Positions 1-5,589 of a stretch of 5,825 bases of DNA are shown here, in pieces. The notes under the pieces are model-generated. The model saw only the letters and a program-made list of their open reading frames with translations, had not been told where the DNA came from and did not search any database. How positions within the stretch are numbered: position 1 is the first letter of the stretch; every line of letters starts with the position of its first letter. The stretch spans positions 1 through 5,825 of the forward strand of contig JAKJGD010000150.1 of the NCBI GenBank assembly GCA_022704585.1. Reading direction: 5' to 3'. Source of the DNA: Spirochaetota bacterium. GTDB lineage: Bacteria > Spirochaetota > UBA4802 > UBA5550. Made by a program: the position numbers and the translations under genes.

Positions 1-459
1 TGCTTCTTCTGCCTGGGCCGGTCTTCCGTGGGCATGAGCGCGGAGGACTATTACCGGGTGACCTACGACCTCACCCTGCACGTGGCCGGGATCCTCGCGC
101 GGAACAACCCGGACATGGTGTTCTGCTACGTTTCCGGGCTCGGCACGGACAGCACGGAGAGGGGCAGGGTCAGGTGGGCGCGGGTGAAGGGGAAGGTCGA
201 GAACGATTTAATGAAGCTTCCTTTCAGGAAGGCATATGGCATTCGCCCGGGCTTCATGAAGCCCACGCCGGGGCTGAAAAACGCGCCCTCGTATTACCGG
301 GCGCTCGGGGCGCTGTACCGGCCGCTCAGGGCGCTCTTCCCGAAATATATCACGACGCTGGGGGAGGTCGGCAATGCCATGATCAACGTGGCGCTCCGGG
401 GATACGACAGGCCCGTGCTCGAGGTGGATGATCTGTTGAAGATGGTGAAGAAAAATTGA
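1..459 (+). CDS. Atypical SDR / NAD-dependent epimerase-like protein, C-terminal part (5' end outside window)
   Basis: The frame is open from base 1 and gives 152 residues to a TGA at 457-459, so the N-terminal Rossmann GxxGxxG region lies upstream of the window. The stretch resembles the NAD(P)-binding epimerase/dehydratase proteins related to atypical SDRs. It has an FFCLG strand near residues 2-6, a VTYDLT helix near 20-25, the strand FCYVSGLGTDSTERG (41-55), then WARVKGKVEN (59-68), and the IRPGF strand near 82-86 that follows the cofactor in extended SDRs. The classical YxxxK catalytic pair appears here as W59xxxK63, keeping Lys but not Tyr. From memory this substitution is usual in this subfamily, so it may not be a classical oxidoreductase. 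Substrate cannot be told. A GTG at 28 is in frame but lies inside conserved sequence, so I treat it as an internal codon. A strong terminator lies 22 bp after the stop. Confidence 0.8.
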   Translation, partial: CFFCLGRSSVGMSAEDYYRVTYDLTLHVAGILARNNPDMVFCYVSGLGTDSTERGRVRWARVKGKVENDLMKLPFRKAYGIRPGFMKPTPGLKNAPSYYRALGALYRPLRALFPKYITTLGEVGNAMINVALRGYDRPVLEVDDLLKMVKKN

Positions 460-481
460 TAAGAATAACAAACAATTATGC

Positions 482-517
482 ATAAATGAATCCGCTCAAC
501 AGAGCGGATTCATTTAT
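482..517 (+). terminator. Strong Rho-independent terminator with perfect 16-bp stem
   Basis: The left arm ATAAATGAATCCGCTC (482-497) and the right arm GAGCGGATTCATTTAT (502-517) are exact reverse complements around the tetraloop AACA (498-501). The stem has a GC-rich top, and TGTATTTTTC follows on the plus strand, giving a U-rich tail. It ends transcription of the epimerase-like gene. The base of the stem is A/T only, and the minus-strand flank (complement of 450-481) is also T-rich. It could therefore act in both directions, although no minus-strand gene enters from the right here. Confidence 0.9.
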
Positions 518-832
518 TGTATTTTTCGAATCGCACAACATTATCGGGGAACGCAGGTGTGAATATCGGTAGACCGTGCTCATGACAACCTGCCGGGGCA
601 TGCAAATCAATGAGTTGTAACGCACGCTATTAAATAGCTTGACAGTAATGCCGGTAGATGTTATATGAAAAATGCAATTTAAGCCAACCGTGCGCCCGGA
701 TAGTGCGGTCTTGCAATAAACTAACAGATGTTAATAATAATTGTTTACCATTAATGTGCATCTGGTGCTTTCCGCGCGTAAAATATATAATTAAGCAAAT
801 GATCATATCTTTTCAGGAAAACCGAGGTTAAT
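518..832. other. AT-rich intergenic region without a gene
   Basis: No credible coding frame is present on either strand in these 315 bases; the only start near a promoter (ATG at 665) stops after five codons. The region holds a consensus-like promoter (639-667) with a short palindrome immediately upstream of it, and a small inverted repeat, TAAC-AGAT-GTTA, at 722-733. A perfect TATAAT box lies at 786-791 but has no recognisable -35 element at the right distance; the hexamer 17 bp upstream is TGGTGC. Everything from about 673 to 832 is probably the untranslated leader of the CsgG-like gene, or contains a second start of transcription close to it. Confidence 0.6.
626..667 (+). promoter_or_regulatory. 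Candidate sigma70-type promoter with adjacent palindrome
   Basis: A perfect -35 hexamer TTGACA (639-644) is separated by 17 bp from TATATG (662-667), a 4/6 match to the -10 consensus. The 13-bp palindrome GCTATT-A-AATAGC (626-638) abuts the -35 box and could be an operator or an upstream AT-rich element. It points toward the CsgG-like gene, whose start is about 160 bp further on, so a long leader would result. No other promoter upstream of that operon is better supported. Confidence 0.4.
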
Positions 833-1744
833 ATGAAAAAGCTATATGCATGTATTGTATTTTTTATGGTGATACTTGTTGTTCCTCTTTATGCGAAAGA
901 CCAGGATAGGATCAGAGTTGCAATCATGGATTTTTCCAGTGAAGATGTTTCAAAAAGTGAGGCCAGGAAAATATCGGACCTCATTCGGACGGAAATGATC
1001 AATACCGGCCAATACGTTGTCATTGAAAGAAACGAGATGAGCAAGATATTGAATGAACAGGGATTCCAGATGACAGGTTGTACCGACGTTTCGTGCGCCG
1101 TCCAGGCGGGGAAACTGATGAGTGCCCGTAAAATGCTGGTCGGGACCATCATGAAAATAGAGCAGAATATCATCATCAACGGACGCATCGTCGATGTAGA
1201 AAAGGGCACGGCGGATTTTGCTGAAAAAGAAATGGCCAAATCCAAGAGTGATATATACCGCGCGGTTGAGGCCTTTACCGCCAGGCTGACAAAACGGATA
1301 TCGCCTGAAGGATACGCGAAACAGTATAAGGAATTTGAGGGTAAAACGTTAAAACCGAAAAAGACGAGCCATATTTACGGCTGGCTGACAATCGGCGGCG
1401 TTATCTTAACAGGGGCCTGCGCCGGAGTAGTCTGGTATACTGACAATCGCCTGGGTGTCTGGAACTCGTCAAATTCCCTCTACTCAACATTTAAAACCAT
1501 ACGTCTGGCTACCGGTATAGCCATGGGCGGGTTTGGTCTGGCTACCATAGCCATGGGTATCACGTATCTGGTAAAAAACGCCCAGGAAAAGGAGGCCGGA
1601 ATTACCGGCAACTTCTTTATCAACAACACGTATTCGTTAATTCTTAATCCGAACTTTCTCGGTAATCCTCACAGGGCCATAGATAAAAATGAAATAGAAA
1701 AAGAAAATTACGGTGTGGATGTCGGGGTTTCAATGAGATTTTGA
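833..1744 (+). CDS. Exported CsgG-like (TolB-N/LpoB-type fold) protein with C-terminal hydrophobic segments
   Basis: The 303-residue protein begins with a signal peptide (MKK, hydrophobic core about 5-19, likely cleavage after Ala21 in PLYA-KD). There is no lipobox, unlike CsgG itself. Residues 26-150 match the CsgG/TolB-N-like periplasmic fold: RVAIMDFSS strand (28-36), a helix ISDLIRTEMI, then the strand YVVIERNEMSKILNEQGFQ (61-79). Next come GCTDVSCAVQAGKLMSARKMLVG (82-104) and the strand INGRIVDVEKGT (115-126). This motif order is typical of CsgG-related proteins annotated in spirochaetes and other Gram-negatives. Two hydrophobic stretches follow (184-202 and 224-247), then a polar, strand-like tail ending in Phe. 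Mature cysteines are C83, C88 and C196; the first two probably form a disulfide. A GAGG at 824-827, 5 bp from ATG, supports the start. It is co-transcribed with the TlpA-like gene 23 bp downstream. Exact function is unknown; family assignment is fairly firm, a transport role is not. Confidence 0.75.
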   Translation: MKKLYACIVFFMVILVVPLYAKDQDRIRVAIMDFSSEDVSKSEARKISDLIRTEMINTGQYVVIERNEMSKILNEQGFQMTGCTDVSCAVQAGKLMSARKMLVGTIMKIEQNIIINGRIVDVEKGTADFAEKEMAKSKSDIYRAVEAFTARLTKRISPEGYAKQYKEFEGKTLKPKKTSHIYGWLTIGGVILTGACAGVVWYTDNRLGVWNSSNSLYSTFKTIRLATGIAMGGFGLATIAMGITYLVKNAQEKEAGITGNFFINNTYSLILNPNFLGNPHRAIDKNEIEKENYGVDVGVSMRF

Positions 1745-1767
1745 TCATCATGCGGAGCAATGAATAA

Positions 1768-2271
1768 ATGAAACCTCTGTTCAAGGCTTTCGGATTATTC
1801 CTGTTTTCATTAATGCTTGGCCTAACCGATGCGTCCGCGCGCGTGGCGCCCGGATTCATGCTGATGAGCAATAATGATTACATGGTCAGCAAATCCCATC
1901 TTCAGGGGAATCTGATTGTTTCATTTTTCGCAAGCTATTGCCTGCCGTGCAAAAAAGAGGTTCCCGCGCTGATCGAGCTGGAAAAAAAATACGGTGTCAA
2001 TAAAAAGCTTACTCTGCTACTGATAGCGACAGATCTTAACGACCAGGATGGGGAAGCCAAGGACAAGGCCGGCAGGTTTCTAAAGAAGATCGGCGTGAAG
2101 CATGATTTCCTGCTCGATATATATCAGATTGTCATATCAAAATATAACCCGAAAAGGAATGTACCCGCGACGTTTCTTGTGAACCGTGCCGGCCGGATCG
2201 TGTTCAGTGAAACCGGTATTAAAGATGACACGATCGCCAGGCTCGAGCAGGCGATTTTATCCCTTAATTGA
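1768..2271 (+). CDS. TlpA/ResA-like periplasmic thioredoxin-fold protein
   Basis: The 167-residue product has a signal peptide (MKPLFKAFGLFLFSLMLGL, likely cleaved after Ala24 in DASA-RV) and a thioredoxin fold of the TlpA/AhpC-TSA type. The strand NLIVSFFASY (48-57) leads into the redox motif C58-L-P-C61, followed by the helix KKEVPALIELEKKYG. Then come the strand LTLLLIATDLND (81-92), the TlpA-type insert helix, FLLDIY (114-119) and the cis-proline loop VPATFLVN (132-139, Pro133). The residue before the first Cys is Tyr instead of the usual Trp. It should act as a thiol-disulfide reductase or oxidase in the periplasm; there are no other cysteines in the mature chain. Length is normal for the family. 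A GGAG at 1754-1757 lies 10 bp before ATG; the earlier ATG at 1760 stops after three codons. It shares an operon with the CsgG-like gene. The direction of its redox reaction and its substrate are not evident. Confidence 0.85.
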   Translation: MKPLFKAFGLFLFSLMLGLTDASARVAPGFMLMSNNDYMVSKSHLQGNLIVSFFASYCLPCKKEVPALIELEKKYGVNKKLTLLLIATDLNDQDGEAKDKAGRFLKKIGVKHDFLLDIYQIVISKYNPKRNVPATFLVNRAGRIVFSETGIKDDTIARLEQAILSLN

Positions 2272-2300
2272 TAACTGGTATTTATTCACTATTAATTGCT

Positions 2301-3689
2301 TCACCCGCCGACGGTCCGCACCTTCAGCTTTTTCAGGTGCAGCCTGGTCCAGAACCACGACAGGGGGAGCGCTATTACATTTCCCGCTCCCAGGCTGATG
2401 AACACGCCGGGCATTTTCATGCCGAAGACATACACCAGCAGGTATGCCGCCGGTACGGCCAGGACGATCATTCTGATCAGGGTGATGAGGAGCGCGGGCA
2501 GCGGTTTTCCCGTGGCCTGGAAGGTGGAGGCGGATATCATGGCGGTGGATACGCCTATGAACGTGAAGGAGAGGGCGCGCACCTGGGTAACGCTTCCGCT
2601 TATGACCCCCCCGACGCTGGAGAACCCGGAGAAGATCCATTCGGCCAAGATGTTGTACACGACTGCCAGGCCGAGCACCATGACCAGGCCGAGGAGAATA
2701 TTCCGCGCGTATATGCGCCGAACGCGCGCCAGGTTGCCGCGGCCGTAGTTCTGCCCGACCATGCTTATGGTAGCGCCGGATATGGCGAAGGCGGGAATGA
2801 ACATTATCTGGTCGGTCCTGCCGCAGAGCGCCCAGGAATTCATGGCGTCCTGCCCTATGGAAGAAACGATGTTGTTGAGGAACATGAAGGTCACCGACAT
2901 GGCGGCCATCTGGAGGGACTGGACCGAGCCGACGCGCAGGATTTCCAGCACCAGCTTCACCCTGGCCTTCGTGAGGTTCCAGTGTATCGGGATCGATGAT
3001 TTTTCACTCTTGAAAATGCCTATGACGTACACGGCGGCCACGGCTATCCCCAGCGTCGTGGCGAGTCCCGCCCCTGCGACGCCCATGTCGAAATAGAAAA
3101 TCAGCAGCGGGTCCAGCGCGATGTTCACCACGGCCGAAAGGACCGATGCGGTGGCGATGTACCTGGTGAGGCCTTCGCCCTGCAGAACGCCGAGAAGCAC
3201 GTGCCCCAGCAGCAGCAGCCCCAGGGCGGGCAGGATGAAGTGGAAGAACCGCAGGCCGTGCCCGATGGCCTCTTCCGTAAGCTTTGACCCGGCCAGGAAG
3301 TGAAGGATGTCGCTTCCGAAGGCGTACCCCAGGGTGAGGGTCGAGACCGCCAGGACGGTCGCGATGAGGAGTCCCGAATCGGCGGCGCGCTCCAGCGCCG
3401 GCTGGTTCTTTTCCCCGATGGCGCGGGCGACCAGGCTGCTCACTCCGATGTTGATTCCCATGGCCAGGGCGAGGAAGAGGAAGTATACGGGAAAGACCAG
3501 CCCGGTCCCGCTGATGAGGGCGGTGGAGCCGCGGTCGATAAGCGTGATAAAATAGGTGTCGATCACGAGGTACAGGAGGCCCACAACATTGCTGATGAAG
3601 AAGGGGATGGACAGCTTCAGCGCGAGAGGCAGTATGGGCCCCTCGAACATTCCGTGAATTTCATTTTTAGCCGGGTTCTCTGCTTCCAT
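2301..3689 (-). CDS. MATE-family multidrug/toxin exporter
   Basis: The product is 462 residues, the usual MATE length, and I count twelve hydrophobic segments in two halves (roughly 20-47, 58-88, 105-125, 148-173, 177-200, 203-226, 248-275, 284-316, 330-353, 370-394, 399-423, 426-450). Family signatures are visible: NIALDPLLI (189-197, the N-x-x-L-D-P motif), GQNYGRGN (312-319) and FQATGKPLPA (390-399). Such inner-membrane proteins export cationic drugs or metabolites in exchange for Na+ or H+; the coupling ion and substrate cannot be told. I chose the ATG at 3689 because AAAAGGA (complement of 3695-3701) sits 5 bp upstream. The in-frame ATG at 3728, which would add 13 residues, has no good ribosome-binding site and lies within the likely promoter. 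The gene ends only 29 bp from the convergent TlpA-like gene, and I see no obvious terminator between them. Confidence 0.93.
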   Translation of the reverse strand: MEAENPAKNEIHGMFEGPILPLALKLSIPFFISNVVGLLYLVIDTYFITLIDRGSTALISGTGLVFPVYFLFLALAMGINIGVSSLVARAIGEKNQPALERAADSGLLIATVLAVSTLTLGYAFGSDILHFLAGSKLTEEAIGHGLRFFHFILPALGLLLLGHVLLGVLQGEGLTRYIATASVLSAVVNIALDPLLIFYFDMGVAGAGLATTLGIAVAAVYVIGIFKSEKSSIPIHWNLTKARVKLVLEILRVGSVQSLQMAAMSVTFMFLNNIVSSIGQDAMNSWALCGRTDQIMFIPAFAISGATISMVGQNYGRGNLARVRRIYARNILLGLVMVLGLAVVYNILAEWIFSGFSSVGGVISGSVTQVRALSFTFIGVSTAMISASTFQATGKPLPALLITLIRMIVLAVPAAYLLVYVFGMKMPGVFISLGAGNVIALPLSWFWTRLHLKKLKVRTVGG

Positions 3690-3719
3690 GGCATTCCTTT
3701 TAATATCTGAACGGGGTAC

Positions 3720-3748
3720 ATAAGCCATTCGCTCATTGGTTACGTCAA
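3720..3748 (-). promoter_or_regulatory. Weak candidate promoter for the MATE exporter gene
   Basis: On the minus strand a near-perfect -35 box TTGACG (complement of 3743-3748) is followed after 17 bp by GCTTAT (complement of 3720-3725), only a 3/6 match to the -10 consensus. Transcription would start near 3713. That gives a leader of about 24 bases to the ATG at 3689 and excludes the longer start at 3728. The weak -10 box keeps confidence low. Confidence 0.35.
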
Positions 3749-3790
3749 GATAAATTAGCGCGGCCGGTACGCGAGGGGAATGCGGTCACT

Positions 3791-3817
3791 GCGGGTGTCC
3801 AACATACGGGGACCCGC
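3791..3817. repeat. GC-rich hairpin between the MATE gene and the small membrane protein gene
   Basis: GCGGGTGTCC (3791-3800) pairs with GGGGACCCGC (3808-3817) around a 7-base loop, with one G-G mismatch and one wobble. It lies 43 bp past the stop of the minus-strand small membrane protein gene. It could stabilise or end that transcript, but no T-run follows on either strand, so I do not call it an intrinsic terminator. A 10-bp perfect palindrome TCACCGGTGA (3822-3831) sits next to it. Confidence 0.4.
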
Positions 3818-3859
3818 GTGCTCACCGGTGAAGGCCCGTGTGAGAGGTGCTTTTAAAAC

Positions 3860-4114
3860 TCAATTGGTATTTATCGGTATAACGCCGATAAAAAACAGGA
3901 GGCCCAGCAGCGCCGTCACGGATGTGACTAACATGACAATAAGCTTCATGGCTTTTCGCTTCTTTTCAAGATCGGCTTTCTGCTGCGGGGTCGCCGTTGG
4001 TCCCGGATCCTGGCTGAAATTATTCAGCAATACTTTCGGAAGAACGTACATGTCGATTATTGCTGTCCCGATTAACACTATGCCGACAACCTGATTCGTG
4101 CTGAATGGTTCCAT
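3860..4114 (-). CDS. Small two-helix membrane protein of unknown function
   Basis: The 84-residue product has two hydrophobic segments: about 8-30 (QVVGIVLIGTAIIDMYVLP and on) and about 55-79 (AMKLIVMLVTSVTALLGLLFF). They are joined by a polar linker containing a Gln/Lys/Glu-rich, helix-prone stretch QQKADLEKKRK (44-54). The positive charges before the second helix suggest that the linker is cytoplasmic and both ends are outside, by the positive-inside rule. I do not recognise the family. The evidence that it is a real gene is a consensus Shine-Dalgarno AGGAGG (complement of 4120-4125) exactly 5 bp from the ATG, together with the coherent membrane-protein composition. It stands alone: the MATE gene downstream on the same strand starts about 170 bp after its stop and has its own candidate promoter. 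Confidence 0.75.
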   Translation of the reverse strand: MEPFSTNQVVGIVLIGTAIIDMYVLPKVLLNNFSQDPGPTATPQQKADLEKKRKAMKLIVMLVTSVTALLGLLFFIGVIPINTN

Positions 4115-4352
4115 CCGGTCCTCCTGGTTTGCATGGTTGCTTCAATGTAAATTATGGGGGAAAGGGACCCCGCCGGTACCTGTTCATGGGACAACTCAAG
4201 ACAATATTCGATAAACGATTACAGTGGGCCAATCCCGTCTGGTTCCCGCGCAACTGCGGATTGTGCAAGCATGAACCGCCATTGCGCCGGGAAAATCATT
4301 CTTGAGGGTTTATAACAGCGGTTATCATAAATTTCAAGAACATTTTCCTGCC
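4115..4352. other. Intergenic stretch with no supported gene
   Basis: These 238 bases separate the divergent small membrane protein and HEAT-repeat genes. A plus-strand frame from ATG 4186 to the stop at 4303-4305 encodes 39 residues (MGQLKTIFDKRLQWANPV and on, with a Cys-x-x-Cys). It lacks a properly spaced ribosome-binding site, and I do not recognise it. An A/T-rich small hairpin, ATAAC-AGCG-GTTAT, lies at 4312-4325. The leading bases 4115-4160 contain the ribosome-binding site of the minus-strand gene and CATAAT (complement of 4151-4156), a possible -10 box without a clear -35 partner. Confidence 0.5.
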
Positions 4353-4388
4353 CAGCGCGCCGGTTCTAAAACCGGTACGCTGTTGTTT
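4353..4388 (+). terminator. Rho-independent terminator-like hairpin, no clear upstream gene
   Basis: CAGCGCGCCGGTT (4353-4365) pairs with AACCGGTACGCTG (4370-4382) around the loop CTAA. All pairs are Watson-Crick except a two-base internal mismatch next to the base of the stem (CG opposite TA). TTGTTTC follows, then further T-rich sequence, as expected for a plus-strand terminator. The minus-strand flank is less T-rich. No supported plus-strand gene lies between 4115 and this hairpin, so what it terminates is open. Confidence 0.6.
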
Positions 4389-4393
4389 CGCTG

Positions 4394-4422
4394 TTGATTT
4401 TATTTCCCCATTATGCTATATT
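4394..4422 (+). promoter_or_regulatory. Sigma70-type extended -10 promoter for the HEAT-repeat gene
   Basis: TTGATT (4394-4399, 4/6 to consensus) is followed after exactly 17 bp by TATATT (4417-4422, 5/6), with the extended -10 dinucleotide TG at 4414-4415. Transcription would begin near 4429, leaving a leader of about 109 bases before the ATG at 4538. The promoter lies immediately after the terminator-like hairpin, which would insulate it from transcription arriving from the left. Confidence 0.6.
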
Positions 4423-4428
4423 GTATAA

Positions 4429-4537
4429 GCAAGCCCGCGGTCCGCATGCCGGTGGGATGGCAGAGCGCCATGGGCTGACACGGCGGTGAGATGCTTGACA
4501 ATACGCGGAGCCCGGATCAACAGAGGGTAATCAGCAT
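4429..4537 (+). other. Structured 5' leader of the HEAT-repeat gene
   Basis: This is the predicted untranslated leader. It can form nested pairings: GCCG-G-TG (4448-4454) with CACGGC (4479-4484), enclosing ATGGC (4457-4461) with GCCAT (4467-4471). A TTGACA hexamer at 4495-4500 lacks a -10 partner. The ribosome-binding site AGAGGG (4522-4527) ends 10 bp before the ATG, a longer than optimal spacing. The leader matches no riboswitch class that I know. Confidence 0.3.
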
Positions 4538-5551
4538 ATGGGTTTTTTCCCCCCCAACATAAAGAGGCTCGACAGGAAAAACGACATCCCGGGCCTGCTG
4601 AAATGCCTGGACCACCGGTGGGCATGGGTGCGGTACCGCGCATTTGCCGCCCTTTCAGCGCGGTGCGGTACCTGCGGCGAGGCGGCTGACAGGCTCAGGA
4701 AGCTGCTTGATGACCCGGACCCGTGGGTGAAGACCCTCGCGGTTCTTAAGTTCGCGGAGCAGGGAGACCCGTCCGTGGCCGGGTACATGAAGGAGATCAT
4801 GCGGGACGGGTCGCGTGACGCGCGGATCGGCCTGCTCAGGGTGCTCGCCCAGCGCGGCCCGACCGACGAACCCGCGGTCATACAGGTAATCATGGACGGG
4901 CTGGCGGACCGGAGGGCGCTGGTGAAAGGCCATGCGATAACCGCGGCCGCGTCGACCCGCCACCGGCGCCTCATGCCGTACGTCGGCGACCTGCTGCACG
5001 AAAACCTGCACGGCCTGCGCATCCAGGCCGCCCGGGCGCTCTTCGAGATCGGCGGGAGCGGAAGCGCGGATTACCTCATCGGTCTGCTGGCGGACAGGGA
5101 GCGGGAGGTCCGCGACGAGGCGCGCGCCATGCTGGAGTCCATGGACAGCGACATGGTCCGGAGGGCGCTCAACGACACCCGGTTCATCGAGCTGATTCGC
5201 GGGATGAACGGCACGGAGCCGGTCCGGAGAGAGACTGCCCGGAGGATCGGCGCGGAGTCGATCCGGGAGGGCCTGGCCCTCCTCATCCGGGCGTGCCGTG
5301 ACCGGTACAAGGGCGTGCGCATCGAGGCCCTGCGGGCCATGGCGGTCTTCCGGGACCCGGTTGCGATCGACGAGGCGGCGCGCCTCATGAAGGACCGTTA
5401 CTTTGACGTGCGGCTGGAAGCGGTGAGGCTGCTCGGCCTGTACGACGACGACCGGGCGCGCGAGGCGATCGAGCCGGCGCTGAACGACCGGGTCAGGAAG
5501 GTGCGCGAGGAGGCCAAACGGGCGCACGACGGCATGCTTCGGTTCAGATGA
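4538..5551 (+). CDS. HEAT-repeat (PBS lyase-type) scaffold protein
   Basis: The 337-residue protein consists almost wholly of paired helices of about 30 residues with the HEAT / PBS-lyase-like pattern: a D-x-x-x-x-V-R/K turn followed by an Ala/Leu-rich helix. Clear units lie near 16-42 (DHRWAWVRYRAFAAL), 48-76 (DDPDPWVKTLAVL), 78-106, 113-140 (DRRALVKGHAI), 145-172 (LHGLRIQAARAL), 176-203 (DREREVRDEARAML), 243-271 (DRYKGVRIEALRAM), 275-302 (DRYFDVRLEAVRLL) and 306-333 (NDRVRKVREEAKRA). The region 204-240 is more divergent. There is no signal peptide or membrane segment, so it should be a cytoplasmic protein-protein interaction scaffold; partner unknown. Real phycobilin lyase activity is unlikely without phycobilisome genes nearby. 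A CGTC pair (C43, C46) lies in the first inter-repeat loop. GC content is very high, unlike the 833-2271 pair. The start is supported by AGAGGG at 4522-4527 and the upstream promoter. Confidence 0.88.
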   Translation: MGFFPPNIKRLDRKNDIPGLLKCLDHRWAWVRYRAFAALSARCGTCGEAADRLRKLLDDPDPWVKTLAVLKFAEQGDPSVAGYMKEIMRDGSRDARIGLLRVLAQRGPTDEPAVIQVIMDGLADRRALVKGHAITAAASTRHRRLMPYVGDLLHENLHGLRIQAARALFEIGGSGSADYLIGLLADREREVRDEARAMLESMDSDMVRRALNDTRFIELIRGMNGTEPVRRETARRIGAESIREGLALLIRACRDRYKGVRIEALRAMAVFRDPVAIDEAARLMKDRYFDVRLEAVRLLGLYDDDRAREAIEPALNDRVRKVREEAKRAHDGMLRFR

Positions 5552-5589
5552 TGCTTATTTCCGTATCATGAATCCCGTGAATTATTGCT

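Noticed and set aside
2268..2999. 243-codon plus-strand frame opposite the MATE gene
   Set aside because: The Gly/Glu/His-rich translation has no domain-like pattern, and the minus strand shows a full set of MATE motifs and twelve membrane segments.
3791..3817. GC-rich hairpin as an intrinsic terminator for the small membrane protein gene
   Set aside because: No T-run follows the stem in either direction, so only the hairpin itself is reported.
4105..4305. 66-codon plus-strand frame (or its 39-codon core from 4186) with a CxxC motif
   Set aside because: Its first ATG overlaps the start of the well-supported minus-strand membrane protein gene, neither start has a properly placed ribosome-binding site, and composition is not gene-like. 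It is kept only as a possibility in the orphan-terminator finding.
4495..4523. TTGACA at 4495-4500 as a second promoter for the HEAT-repeat gene
   Set aside because: No acceptable -10 box lies 16-18 bp downstream (CAACAG at 17 bp), and the site is too close to the start codon compared with the good promoter at 4394-4422.
4655..5527. 290-codon minus-strand frame opposite the HEAT-repeat gene
   Set aside because: Its Pro/Arg/His/Val-rich translation is a typical shadow of a GC-rich gene; the plus strand gives regular HEAT repeats, a promoter and a ribosome-binding site.
4538..5551. HEAT-repeat array as tandem DNA repeats or a phycobilin lyase
   Set aside because: The units are similar only as protein patterns, not as DNA. 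PBS-lyase HEAT similarity is a fold-level match, and no phycobilisome gene is present.
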